Shown piece by piece: positions 49,778 to 59,800 of a stretch of 64,000 bases of DNA. This DNA comes from JABDJX01 sp039942715. Its GTDB lineage: Bacteria; Pseudomonadota; Alphaproteobacteria; Rhodobacterales; Rhodobacteraceae. Location: assembly GCA_039942715.1 (NCBI GenBank), contig JBDVBY010000006.1:868001-932000 (forward strand), written 5' to 3'. Each line of letters starts with the position of its first letter. The stretch's first letter is position 1. A program made the position numbers and the translations under genes. The notes beneath the pieces are model-generated. The model did not search any database. It had not been told where the DNA came from and was given only the letters and a program-made list of their open reading frames with translations.

Positions 49778-50746
49778 ATGACCACGCGGAGACGCATTTT
49801 AACAGCAATCGCTACATTGGCTGCTTTGGCAGCAGCCCCTTTGCCAGCCCTGGCAGAGGGTAAGAAACTAAGCGTTGTGGCCACCACCGGCATGATCGCA
49901 GATACCGCGCGCCGCATTGGCGGTGATCTGGCAGATGTGCGCGCGTTGATGGGACCGGGCGTGGATCCGCACGCTTACCGTCAAACCCGCACAGATATTG
50001 TTGCGATGGCGCGCGCGGACCTTGTGTTGTGGAACGGTCTTTTTCTGGAAGCACAGATGGAAGACGTACTTGGTGATCTGACAACCCGCACCACAGTGCG
50101 CGCAGTGGCCGAAGCGCTTCCAGAAGAAAAGCTGGTCGCACATGATGACTATGCCAACCGATTTGATCCTCATGTCTGGATGGACCCGACCCTTTGGCGC
50201 GATGTTGCGATTGAAGTGCGCGATGCAATGATCGAAGAAGCGCCTGAAAATAAGGCCGCCTACCAGGCAAACGCTAACGCGTTTTTGGCCGAAATCGACG
50301 CGCTCGCGTCTTATGCGACAGAAGCACTGGCCTCTGTTCCAGAAAAGGCGCGCGTGCTGATCACTGCCCACGATGCCTTCAACTATTTTGGCCGCGCATA
50401 CGATTTTGAAGTGATCGGCATTCAGGGGATTTCCACCGAGAGCGAAGCCGGATTGAACCGGGTTACATCGCTGGTCGATATGCTCGTGACCCAAGAAATC
50501 AGCTCGGTTTTCGTCGAGAGCTCTGTGTCAGATCGCTCGATCCGCGCTTTGATCGAAGGCGCTGCAGCGCGCGGTCACAAGGTGCGCGTTGGCGGTGAGC
50601 TTTACTCTGATGCGATGGGTGCCCCAGGCACATACGAGGGGACGTATATCGGCATGATCGATCACAACGTGACAGTTATCTCGGCCGGGCTAGGTGGTAG
50701 CGTGCCCGAGCGTGGAATGGTCGGTAAACTTGGGCATGGGAGCTGA
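49778..50746 (+). CDS. Metal ABC transporter substrate-binding protein (SitA/MntA/ZnuA family)
   Basis: A 322-residue periplasmic cluster A-I binding protein. The signal peptide MTTRRRILTAIATLAALAAA ends near ALA-EGKK. Metal ligands are His65 (GVDPHAY), His132 (FDPHVWMDP) and His198 (ITAHDAFNYFG), with an Asp near the C-terminus (LYSDAMG). The His-rich loop of ZnuA is absent, which with two permeases favours manganese (SitABCD type) over zinc. ATG 49778 is chosen for the signal peptide; the frame extends upstream into the operator region. Confidence 0.92.
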   Translation: MTTRRRILTAIATLAALAAAPLPALAEGKKLSVVATTGMIADTARRIGGDLADVRALMGPGVDPHAYRQTRTDIVAMARADLVLWNGLFLEAQMEDVLGDLTTRTTVRAVAEALPEEKLVAHDDYANRFDPHVWMDPTLWRDVAIEVRDAMIEEAPENKAAYQANANAFLAEIDALASYATEALASVPEKARVLITAHDAFNYFGRAYDFEVIGIQGISTESEAGLNRVTSLVDMLVTQEISSVFVESSVSDRSIRALIEGAAARGHKVRVGGELYSDAMGAPGTYEGTYIGMIDHNVTVISAGLGGSVPERGMVGKLGHGS

Positions 50747-50748
50747 AC

Positions 50749-51558
50749 ATGGCACTTGATCTGAAAATTGCGGGCCCCGAGGCCAACACATTGCGCGACG
50801 CTGAACGCGATCAAAGCCCGCTGGCTGTGCGCGGTTTGACAGTCTTTTACGACCAAAAACCCGCCGTATTTTCGGTGGACGTCACAATTCGCCCAGGTGC
50901 CATGACAGCGATTGTTGGCCCGAATGGCGCAGGGAAATCCACGCTTTTAAAAGCAGCTCTTGGACTGGTCACGCCGCTTTCAGGCACCACGACTGTTTTT
51001 GGAGAGCCGCTTGAGCAGGTGCGCGCGCGCGTCGCTTATGTGCCCCAGCGCGCAAGCGTCGATTGGGATTTTCCCGCACGCGTGATTGATGTGGTTTCTA
51101 TGGGTCTCTACCGCGAGCTTGGGCTGGTCGGGCGCTTTCTGTCGCGCCACCAAAGCAAGGCAATGGACTGTTTGGCACGCGTTGGCATGGAAGATTTCGC
51201 CCATCGCCAGATTGGACAGCTGTCAGGCGGCCAACAGCAACGCGTCTTTTTGGCCCGCGCCCTTGCACAGGAAGCGGACCTATATCTGCTGGATGAACCG
51301 TTCGCAGGCGTTGATGCCGCGACTGAACGGGCAATCATTGACGTACTGAAAAGCCTGCGCGACGTGGGCAAAACAGTTGTTGCCGTGCACCACGATCTGT
51401 CAACGATCCGCGACTATTTTGACGATGTGATCATTCTGAACGTGCGCAAAATCAGCGAAGGGCCGGTTGAGAGCGCCTTTACGACTGAAGCACTTGATCA
51501 GGCCTATGGCGGACGTTTGGCGACCGCAGAAATCGACCGCCTGTCCGCCACGGGGTAA
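50749..51558 (+). CDS. Metal ABC transporter ATP-binding protein
   Basis: A 269-residue ATPase of the SitB/MntB/ZnuC group. Walker A is GPNGAGKST near 64-72, the signature is LSGGQQQRVFLARALAQE, Walker B is LYLLDEPFAGVD and the switch region VVAVHHDLSTI. An extra 20 or so residues precede the domain. It begins three bases after the binding-protein stop and ends five bases before the first permease, so the four genes form one operon. Confidence 0.94.
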   Translation: MALDLKIAGPEANTLRDAERDQSPLAVRGLTVFYDQKPAVFSVDVTIRPGAMTAIVGPNGAGKSTLLKAALGLVTPLSGTTTVFGEPLEQVRARVAYVPQRASVDWDFPARVIDVVSMGLYRELGLVGRFLSRHQSKAMDCLARVGMEDFAHRQIGQLSGGQQQRVFLARALAQEADLYLLDEPFAGVDAATERAIIDVLKSLRDVGKTVVAVHHDLSTIRDYFDDVIILNVRKISEGPVESAFTTEALDQAYGGRLATAEIDRLSATG

Positions 51559-51562
51559 CCCC

Positions 51563-52765
51563 ATGTTTTTCGAGGCTCTGACCTTTCAGCTTGGCTACAA
51601 CGCCACGCTGGTGACGCTTGGTGCGCTTCTTTTGGGGCTTGCGGCAGGGGTGACCGGCACTTTCCTCTTCCTGCGCAAGCGCGCCCTGGTCAGCGATGCG
51701 ATCAGCCACGCCACGCTGCCTGGCGTCGCTTTGGCATTTATCGTGATGACCTGGTTAGGCGTGGACGGGCGTAACCTGCCCGGCCTCCTGATAGGATCAG
51801 CGATCTCTGCTTTCCTTGGGCTATTGTGCGTTCAGTTTTTAACCAGCCGTACGCGCCTGTCCGAAGATGCCGCCATAGGCGCCGTGCTCTCCGTATTTTT
51901 TTCCATCGGGATCGTGTTGCTGACTGTGATTCAAACGATGGGCACAGGACGACAAGCAGGCTTGGAAAGTTTTTTGCTTGGCTCTACTGCAGGCATGCTG
52001 CGCGCCGATGCTATCCTAATCGCAGCAGGTGGTGCGATTGTGCTGACGCTTGTGATGATCTTTCGCCGCCCCATGACGCTGGTTGCTTTTGATCCGGGAT
52101 TTGCGGAAACCAGTGGTGTGAATTTGACTCGCGTTGATCTGATCATGATGGGTCTGGTTCTTGGCGTCACTGTCGTGGGTCTAAAAATCGTTGGTCTGAT
52201 CTTGATCGTCGCTCTTTTGATCATCCCTCCCGTAACAGCCCGCTTCTGGAGTGACCGCGCCGACTATGTTGTGCTTGGAGCTGGTGTCCTTGGCGGCTTG
52301 GCGGCTTGGGTAGGAGCTGCGATTTCGGCCAGTGTACCCAACGTGCCAACAGGACCGATCATCGTACTTGTCTCCTTCGGGTTATTTGCCGCCTCTATGG
52401 TGCTCGCTCCGTCTCGTGGATTGCTTTCCACTTACCTGCGCCACCGCCGCTTTCAAACCGGCGTCCATGTGCGTCAAGGCTTGCTGGCCCTTGCCCAAGG
52501 GCAGCCGATTTATGAGCCTCTCACTTTACGCCTTCTGCAACGCGAAGGCTTGGCTCGCGCCGATGGCGTTGCTACCGAAGATGGACAGGCCCGCGCCGCG
52601 CGTGCCCATCGCGACGAAAGACGTTGGGAAATTGCACGTGCCACCCCTGCGCTGGAGTTGGCCGCAGCTCGGTATGACGGCCTAACTCGGATCGAAGATG
52701 TTCTGACAACCGATCAAATCGCTGAAATTGATATCCGCATTGGCGGTCCCGAGGTGGTGGCATGA
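51563..52765 (+). CDS. Metal ABC transporter permease with C-terminal cytoplasmic extension
   Basis: A 400-residue ABC-3 type permease. About eight helices occupy residues 15-285, with ALVSDAISHATLPGVALAF near 41-59 and GLKIVGLILIVALLIIPPVT as the family motifs. Residues 288-400 form an extra hydrophilic region (RHRRFQTGVHVRQGLLALAQ to the end) with a helical, winged-helix-like pattern; such tails occur on some Mn/Fe permeases and may sense metal or regulators. The start ATG 51563 follows the ATPase stop by four bases. It overlaps the next permease by ATGA. Confidence 0.92.
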   Translation: MFFEALTFQLGYNATLVTLGALLLGLAAGVTGTFLFLRKRALVSDAISHATLPGVALAFIVMTWLGVDGRNLPGLLIGSAISAFLGLLCVQFLTSRTRLSEDAAIGAVLSVFFSIGIVLLTVIQTMGTGRQAGLESFLLGSTAGMLRADAILIAAGGAIVLTLVMIFRRPMTLVAFDPGFAETSGVNLTRVDLIMMGLVLGVTVVGLKIVGLILIVALLIIPPVTARFWSDRADYVVLGAGVLGGLAAWVGAAISASVPNVPTGPIIVLVSFGLFAASMVLAPSRGLLSTYLRHRRFQTGVHVRQGLLALAQGQPIYEPLTLRLLQREGLARADGVATEDGQARAARAHRDERRWEIARATPALELAAARYDGLTRIEDVLTTDQIAEIDIRIGGPEVVA

Positions 52766-53661
52766 ACGAGTTTGTCGCATTCTCACTCACGCCGCTCCTA
52801 ATTGGTTGTCTGGCAGCCGTGGCCTGCGCCTTGCCCGGCAATTTCCTGGTGCTCCGCCGTCAAGCCCTGATCGGCGATGCGATCAGCCACGTCGTCTTGC
52901 CGGGCATTGTCGTTGCGTTCCTGATCACTGGCACGATTTCGACATGGCCTATGTTGCTTGGCTCTGCCGCAGCAGCCCTTTTGGCAGTCGCGATGATTGA
53001 AGGCATCCAGAGGTTTGGTCGGATCGAACCCGGCGCAGCGATGGGCGTGACTTTTACAACCTTGTTTGCTGCAGGCGTACTGTTGCTGGAACAATCCGAT
53101 ACATCTGGCGTGCATTTAGACGTGGAACACGCGCTTTTTGGCAATCTTGAAAGCCTGATTTGGCTGGATGCAACAGATTGGGCGTCCCTAGCCGACCCTG
53201 TGGCACTGGCGGGTTTGCCGCCCGAGTTACTCCGCATCGCACTCGTTGCTGTCGCGATGATCGCCGGTCTAATCATTTTCTGGAGACCGTTAGCGATTTC
53301 GACATTTGATGAAGGCTTCGCAGGAACACTCGGTTTGCCCATTCGTGCGATTGCGCTTGGCCTTGTGATTGCGTCAGCCATCGCAGCCGTCGCAGCCTTC
53401 GACGCAGTCGGCTCGATCATTGTCATCGCCATGTTCATCTGCCCACCAGCGGCCGCGCGCCTGATGACAAATCGTTTGAGCGTCCAAGTCCTATGGTCTG
53501 TGGTCTTTGCGCTTAATTCCGCCATCGCAGGATACTTCCTGGCAGGATATGGCCCGCTTTGGTTTGGCTCGCAGAATGCCGTAAGTGCAGCGGGCATGAT
53601 CGCCACGTTGTCCGGCGTCATTTTGATGATCACAGCAATTGCTGGGCCTGCTCGCCGCTGA
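52762..53661 (+). CDS. Metal ABC transporter permease (second)
   Basis: A 299-residue ABC-3 permease paralogous to the one encoded upstream. QALIGDAISHVVLPGIVVAF near 33-52 and DAVGSIIVIAMFICPPAAAR near 214-233 are the family motifs, and there is no C-terminal extension. Presence of two different permeases is the SitC/SitD or MntC/MntD arrangement. Translationally coupled through ATGA. Confidence 0.93.
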   Translation: MNEFVAFSLTPLLIGCLAAVACALPGNFLVLRRQALIGDAISHVVLPGIVVAFLITGTISTWPMLLGSAAAALLAVAMIEGIQRFGRIEPGAAMGVTFTTLFAAGVLLLEQSDTSGVHLDVEHALFGNLESLIWLDATDWASLADPVALAGLPPELLRIALVAVAMIAGLIIFWRPLAISTFDEGFAGTLGLPIRAIALGLVIASAIAAVAAFDAVGSIIVIAMFICPPAAARLMTNRLSVQVLWSVVFALNSAIAGYFLAGYGPLWFGSQNAVSAAGMIATLSGVILMITAIAGPARR

Positions 53662-53700
53662 CGCCTTGCCCTCACGAGCGCGCGCGGTCACACTGGCGCA

Positions 53701-55029
53701 ATGGAAGCAGAACTCGCCACCTATAGCCAACAATTGGCAGACCTTTGGGTACAAGCCGAAGTACAATTTGAGCGCTTGATGCGCCCCCAAAGCCTTTACC
53801 AAATTGGAATACTGGCAGTCTGCATTCTCGCCGCATGGGGCCTGAACAAATGGCTGAACCCGAAAGTGCGCGGCTTTGCGAGATCCCTGAGCGGCGGCCC
53901 AAAGTGGCGGCTTCGCTGGCTGGCGATCCTCAGCCAACGTCTGTTCCTAATCATCCTAACTGTTCTTGTCTGGATATCGGCATGGATCATGGCCGAGATA
54001 CCGCCCGCCTTTATTTCAAGGCGTTTCTTGCTGGAACTTGTCGGCACGATAACGCTTGCGATTTTAATCCTTGGCTTTGCCGCGCGTATCGTCAAACACC
54101 CAACGCTGCGCAAGATCGTCACCTGGGGTCTTTGGACTTATGTTGTTCTCTATTACCTCGGGCTGATTGACGAACTTACTAAGTTCCTTGACAGTCTAGC
54201 TGTCGAGATTGGCGATTTCCGTCTCTCCGCCCTTACAATTGTTTCCGCGCTCATCGTCATGGGAGTCCTTTTTGCGGGAGCCCGCATCCTGAACAGCGCG
54301 ATTACCAAGCAAATCCAAGGCAACAAAGATATCTCGCCTTCCATAAAAGTGCTGGCGAGCAAATTCACCCAAGTCCTGTTTTACGGTGCCGCGTTCTTTC
54401 TTGGATTAAAGGCCGTCGGCTTTGATCTCACCGGGCTTGCAGTGCTGTCTGGTGCGATTGGTCTGGGCCTTGGTTTCGGCTTGCAAAAGGTCGTCTCTAA
54501 CCTTGTTTCAGGCATCATTATTCTGCTGGATAAATCTATCAAACCCGGTGACGTTATCTCAGTTGGTGGCACCTTTGGGTGGATCAACAAGCTGGGCGCG
54601 CGGTACGTTTCGATCACCACGCGCGATGGCCGCGAATATCTTGTTCCAAATGAAGATCTGATCACGGGACAGGTCGTGAACTGGTCGCATTCCAACGACT
54701 TTGTACGTCTTGATATCCACTTTGGCACTGCCTACGACGACGATCCGCATACTGTCCGTAAACTGGCTATTGAAGCTGCTGCCAGTGTTGATCGCGTGCT
54801 ATCTTCCCGCCCACCTGTGTGCCACATCACCGGGTTTGGCGACAGTTCGGTCGATTACATCCTTCGGTTTTGGATCACTGATCCGACGGGCGGTTTGACC
54901 AATATACGCGGCAATGTGTATCTGGCCCTATGGGACGCGTTTCAAAACCAAGGCATCTCGATTCCCTTCCCTCAGCGCGAAGTGCGCATGTTGGGTGATG
55001 ACGAAAATGCTACCCTCAAGACATCCTGA
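53701..55029 (+). CDS. Mechanosensitive ion channel of the MscS family
   Basis: A 442-residue channel with an N-terminal region of about four extra membrane helices and the MscS core from about 230. The pore-lining helix and the turn after it are seen in GLAVLSGAIGLGLGFGLQKV (about 244-263), then NLVSGIIILLDKSIKPGDVI and GTFGWINKLGARYVSITTRD, followed by VPNEDLITGQVVNWSHSN of the beta domain. It releases solutes on osmotic downshift. It lies 39 bases after the metal transporter genes and is probably transcribed separately. Confidence 0.94.
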   Translation: MEAELATYSQQLADLWVQAEVQFERLMRPQSLYQIGILAVCILAAWGLNKWLNPKVRGFARSLSGGPKWRLRWLAILSQRLFLIILTVLVWISAWIMAEIPPAFISRRFLLELVGTITLAILILGFAARIVKHPTLRKIVTWGLWTYVVLYYLGLIDELTKFLDSLAVEIGDFRLSALTIVSALIVMGVLFAGARILNSAITKQIQGNKDISPSIKVLASKFTQVLFYGAAFFLGLKAVGFDLTGLAVLSGAIGLGLGFGLQKVVSNLVSGIIILLDKSIKPGDVISVGGTFGWINKLGARYVSITTRDGREYLVPNEDLITGQVVNWSHSNDFVRLDIHFGTAYDDDPHTVRKLAIEAAASVDRVLSSRPPVCHITGFGDSSVDYILRFWITDPTGGLTNIRGNVYLALWDAFQNQGISIPFPQREVRMLGDDENATLKTS

Positions 55030-55090
55030 TCCCCTGTCATCTTCAAACTCCGCGCTATATAAAAAGTGAGTAATCCAAGGGGGTGCCACG

Positions 55091-56872
55091 TTGGCTCCGT
55101 TAAAACTGTTCCGCGCATGTATTTTCGTTGTGCTGTCCGCGACTGCGGCCTTGGCCGAACCGCGTTTTTCACTGCAGGCTGCAGGCGCGGACGAAGACTT
55201 GCGCGATGCGCTTTCGGCGGCGTCGCTTTTGCTGGCAACACGCGGAGAAGACACCGACGCACAAGAGCTATTGGCAGCAGCACAGGCTGATTACGCGCGC
55301 CTTCTGGGCACGCTTTATGCCAACGCGCGCTACGGCGGGGTGATTTCGATCCGCTTTGACGGACGCGAGGTCGCGTCGATCCCACCACTCTCGCCGCCGC
55401 GTGACGTGCGCGAGGTATCGCTGCGCATTGATCCCGGCCCAATATATCTATTTTCGCAAGCCCAAGTCGGGCCGGTACCAAGCAACACAGAAGTACCAGA
55501 AGGTTTCCGGCGCGGCTTGCCAGCTGAAACAGGGATCATTCAGGAAACCGCAACCGCCGCTGTCGAGGCTTGGCGCACTGAAGGTCACGCCAAAGCCAAA
55601 GTCACCGATCAACGTATTGTTGCGCGCCACGTAGAAGACCGTTTGGCCGCTGTCTTGACTCTTACACCGGGACCAAAGCTGCGTTTTGGCAATATTGCGA
55701 TCACCAGCAACAAAGATGTTCGCACTGCCCGCATCCGCACCATCGCTGGCCTGGAGGCTGGGCAAGAATACGATCCAGCCGAAATCGACCGCGCTGTCAG
55801 GCGTTTGCGGCGCACAGGGAGTTTTGCCTCCGTCAACATCGCCGAAGCCGACGCAATAGGGCCAAATGAAACGCTTCCACTTGCAATTGAAGTTGTAGAA
55901 CAAACGCCGCGCCGCTTTGGATTTGGTGCAGAATACAGCACCATCGAAGGCGTGCGCTTGTCTGGCTTTTGGCTGCACCGAAACTTTCTTGGAGGCGCAG
56001 AACGGTTCCGCGTTGATACAGCCGTTGCCGGGCTAGGCGGCGAGACTGGCGGCGTGGACTACAGCTTTGGCGCACGATACGAGCGCCCAGCGACACCACG
56101 CGCAGATGTCGACCTGTTTGCAGAACTTAGCTTCGAGCGACTGGACGAACCCGACTTTACGTCCGACACCACGGAATTCGTCCTTGGCTTTACACGATAT
56201 GCCACAGACGAATTGGTCGTCACTTTTGGCCTTGGTTACCTGTATTCAGATGTCACAGACGACTTTGGTCGCGAGACATTCACTTTGCTAACCCTTCCGC
56301 TCGGAGCGGAGCTTGACCGGCGCAATGATGTTTTGAACGCCACTGACGGCTTTTTCATTGATCTTGAAGTGACCCCTTTCATGGGGCTAAGTGGCACGTC
56401 CAGCGGCGGTCAACTTAAGCTTGATGCGCGTGGATACCAGGACATCACCGACAATCTGACGCTCGCAGCACGTGTTCAACTTGGCTCGCTTTGGGGGCCA
56501 TCGCTGGCAGAGAGCCCGCCGTTTTACCGGTTTTATTCCGGCGGTGGCGGTACGGTGCGCGGGCAAGACTATCAAAACCTCGGCGTCGAAGTAGGCGGCA
56601 ATCGAACCGGCGGACGCAGCTTTTTGGGGGTGTCCGGCGAGCTTCGCGCAGGTGTCACAGATGACATTGACGTCGTGGGCTTTGCTGACTGGGGCTATAT
56701 CGGTGCGGAAGAGTTCCCCGATTTCACAGGCGAAAGCCACGCGGGAGCGGGCATCGGCCTCCGCTACAACACCGGTATCGGCCCCATCAGGCTTGACTTG
56801 GCAACCCCCGTTTACGGACCCGGCGACAGCAATGGGCTGTTTATTTACGTCGGAATTGGACAGGCCTTTTGA
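55091..56872 (+). CDS. tamA: Translocation and assembly module protein TamA
   Basis: A 593-residue outer-membrane Omp85 protein. The start is TTG 55091 with AAGGGGG upstream, giving a signal peptide (LKLFRACIFVVLSATAALAE). POTRA-type repeats cover about 25-270, and the 16-strand barrel follows with RRFGFGAEYSTIEGVRLSGF and the late FYSGGGGTVRGQDYQNLG, which carries the Omp85 family VRGY/F-like lid motif as VRG. The protein ends in the aromatic residue Phe (GIGQAF). It acts with TamB, encoded immediately after with a one-base overlap. Confidence 0.93.
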   Translation: MAPLKLFRACIFVVLSATAALAEPRFSLQAAGADEDLRDALSAASLLLATRGEDTDAQELLAAAQADYARLLGTLYANARYGGVISIRFDGREVASIPPLSPPRDVREVSLRIDPGPIYLFSQAQVGPVPSNTEVPEGFRRGLPAETGIIQETATAAVEAWRTEGHAKAKVTDQRIVARHVEDRLAAVLTLTPGPKLRFGNIAITSNKDVRTARIRTIAGLEAGQEYDPAEIDRAVRRLRRTGSFASVNIAEADAIGPNETLPLAIEVVEQTPRRFGFGAEYSTIEGVRLSGFWLHRNFLGGAERFRVDTAVAGLGGETGGVDYSFGARYERPATPRADVDLFAELSFERLDEPDFTSDTTEFVLGFTRYATDELVVTFGLGYLYSDVTDDFGRETFTLLTLPLGAELDRRNDVLNATDGFFIDLEVTPFMGLSGTSSGGQLKLDARGYQDITDNLTLAARVQLGSLWGPSLAESPPFYRFYSGGGGTVRGQDYQNLGVEVGGNRTGGRSFLGVSGELRAGVTDDIDVVGFADWGYIGAEEFPDFTGESHAGAGIGLRYNTGIGPIRLDLATPVYGPGDSNGLFIYVGIGQAF

Positions 56873-59800
56873 TGCGCAAGACACTTGCAATATGCGCCGC
56901 CCTACTCGCAATTCCCGCCACGGCGCAGGAAGAAAAACCAGGACTGCTTGATCGTCTCTTCGGCAGCAGCGAAGAAACCGAGGATCAGGGATCGTTTCTG
57001 GAACGTCTGATCGAAGACAACCTGTCAGGCGACGACAGAACCGTCAGCATCACTGGATTTCAGGGCGCTTTGTCAGGGCGTGCAACGATGGAAAGCCTCA
57101 CCATCTCGGACCCGGATGGTACATGGTTTACCCTGAGCGATGCAGTGTTGGATTGGAACCGCTCGGCACTATTGTCAGGTCGCTTAGAAGTCGCTGAACT
57201 CTCGGCGGCGTCCATCAGCCTTCCCCGCTTGCCGACACCTGCCGAAAGTGATGCGCCCACGCCAGAGGCAAGCGGGTTTTCTCTGCCAGAGCTCCCGGTC
57301 AGCGTAGAAATCGGCAAGATCGCGGCTGAAAGGGTGGAACTTGGTCAGCCAGTGATCGGAGCCGACGCGCTTGTTTCAGTTGAGGGATCGTTGTCGTTGA
57401 TTGATGGCGCTGGAGCGGCAGATCTTGCAATCGAAAAGCTGGACGCACCCGGCGGTTTGACGCTGGACGCCAGCTATTCAAACATCTCGCAGGTGCTCGC
57501 GCTTGCGCTGGAGGTAAACGAAGGTCCGGATGGGATCATCGCCAATCTTGCCGATTTGCCTGGTCGCCCTGCAGTGAACTTTAGCGTGCAAGGCGACGCC
57601 CCTTTATCAGAGTTTATTGCCGAAATTGCACTGGAAACCGACGGGCTGGAAAGACTTGCCGGCACCGTGACCACCAACCAAGGCGATGACGGTACATTTC
57701 GCACAGGCGTAGACATCAGCGGTGATTTGGCGCCTGTTTTTGCCCCTGACTATCAACCATTCTTTGGCACCGACGTGGCCCTTCGCGCCACCGTGACATC
57801 ACGCCCGGATGGCAGTACCGCACTTAACGATCTGACAATAAGCGCCGCGGCCCTTTCACTTGATGGACGTGCGGTAATCGCTCAAGGCCAGCCCCAAAAG
57901 ATCGATGTAAAAGGACAAATCGCAGACCCATCAGGGAGCCCTGTTTTACTCCCAATTAGCGGCGCTGAAACCCGCGTTGATAGTATTGACCTGACGGTAA
58001 CCTTTGACGCGGCACTTAGTGAAGACTGGCAAGGTGCCTTTTCAATCCAAGGTCTGACGCGGGAAGGGTTTTCCGCAGAGACGCTTGAGCTTGCTGGCGC
58101 CGGTCGCATCACACCGGGCGCCGCCACAGCCAACTTTACCTTCGAAGCAAACGCGCTTGATCTGGGTGATCCGGACGCAGAAGAGGCTTTGGGCGAAACG
58201 GTCACCGGCGCGGCACAAATCGATTGGAGCACAGATGCGCCGATCAGCATCTCGACACTGACGATCACAGGCGAAAGCTATGGTCTAAGCGGACAAGCGG
58301 ACATCGCCCTGCGCGAAGATGGGCCCGAGATCGAAGGCAAAGCGGATGTACGCGCAGACACGCTTGCCGTTTTTGCAGGGCTAGCGCAGCGGCAACTTGG
58401 CGGACGCGCGGCCCTTCAAACCAGTTTTGTAGCTAGCCCTTTAGCAGGTACTTTTGAACTGAGTGCCAACGGGCAAACGACAGATCTACGCGTGGACCAA
58501 GCAGAAGCAGATCGCATATTGGCGGGTGAGGCGCGCTTGGAGCTTACAGCGGCGCGCGACGAAAGTGGGCTGCGCGCTACTTTGACCACCTTGGAAACGC
58601 CCAATGCAAACCTGAGCGGCGATGTTCTATTGAAGTCTGGCGGGTCCAGAGTGCACATAAATGGCACACTGACGGATGCCGCGCTTGTCCTAGCACAGGT
58701 TTCAGGCCCAGTGGAACTCACGGCGAAAGCAAACGAAGACGACAATCGCATCTGGGCGTGGGATGCGACCGTGTCAATGGAGCGTACTCGGTTGAACGCA
58801 TCAGGCAATGCGCGCGATGTCTTCACACTTCCTATCATCGCAGGAAGCGGCCGGTTCCAAGCTGAGCGGCTTGCCGATTTTGCAGCTGTGGCAAATCGCC
58901 CTTTGAAAGGGGCTGTCGCAACTGATTTCGCAGGTGAGATTGTCGCTGATTTATCGCGCGCCACCCTCACGCTGAATGGCCAAGCCAGCGACGTTGAAAC
59001 AGGATTCGACCAGGCCGACGCACTGCTGGACGGTCGTGTGTCCTTTGACATCAAGGCCGCGGTTGCGGGCGATGCCATTGTTCTACAAGAAAGCACAATC
59101 GACGGCCCGCAGGTATTGTTACAGGCGAACGCAGCGCTGCTTGACCGAGAAAGCCGATTTGACATCAAAGGCCAGATCGCTGATGCCGCACGGTTACTTG
59201 AAGGTATTCCAAGCGGTCCGTTGGGCTTTGACGCCACTGGACAGCAGGACGGGCGCGACTGGCGGATAAAGGCGGATGCCGAAGGCCCGGGCATTGAAAT
59301 TGCTGTTGAAGGATTGGCGCTTGATCCAAACGGCGCACTTGGTTTCGACGGTGAAGTAGAGGCAAGCGCCGAAGATTTGTCGGTCTTTTCGTCGCTTATC
59401 GGGCGCAACTTGACTGGGCGAGTCGCGGTGACGGCACAGGGCGACGCCTTGGCAGATTTGTCCACCTTTGACATTCAGACCAAAGCCACAGGGCAAAACG
59501 TTTCCATCGGCATCACCGAAGTCGACAAGCTTTTGGCAGGCGCGCTTAGCGCTGACGTTGAGGCCTCGCGCGCAGGAAATGACATCACCGTTCGCCGCGC
59601 TGAACTTTCAACCAATTTGCTCAACGCTTCTGTCAGAGGAGCGCTTGGGCAAGCAGCCAGCGATTTAAAACTTGATGCCCGTTTGGCAAACGTCGCTGCC
59701 TTTGTGGATGGCATTGCCGGGCCACTTAGCGTTTCAGGAAACATCGGACAGAGCGGCGAAAACTATACGCTGAACCTTAGCGCTTCTGGCCCCGGCGGCG

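Noticed and set aside
58416..59474. 352-codon minus-strand open frame inside tamB
   Set aside because: Low-complexity Ser/Pro/Ala translation antisense to a well supported gene; it reflects the codon bias of tamB.
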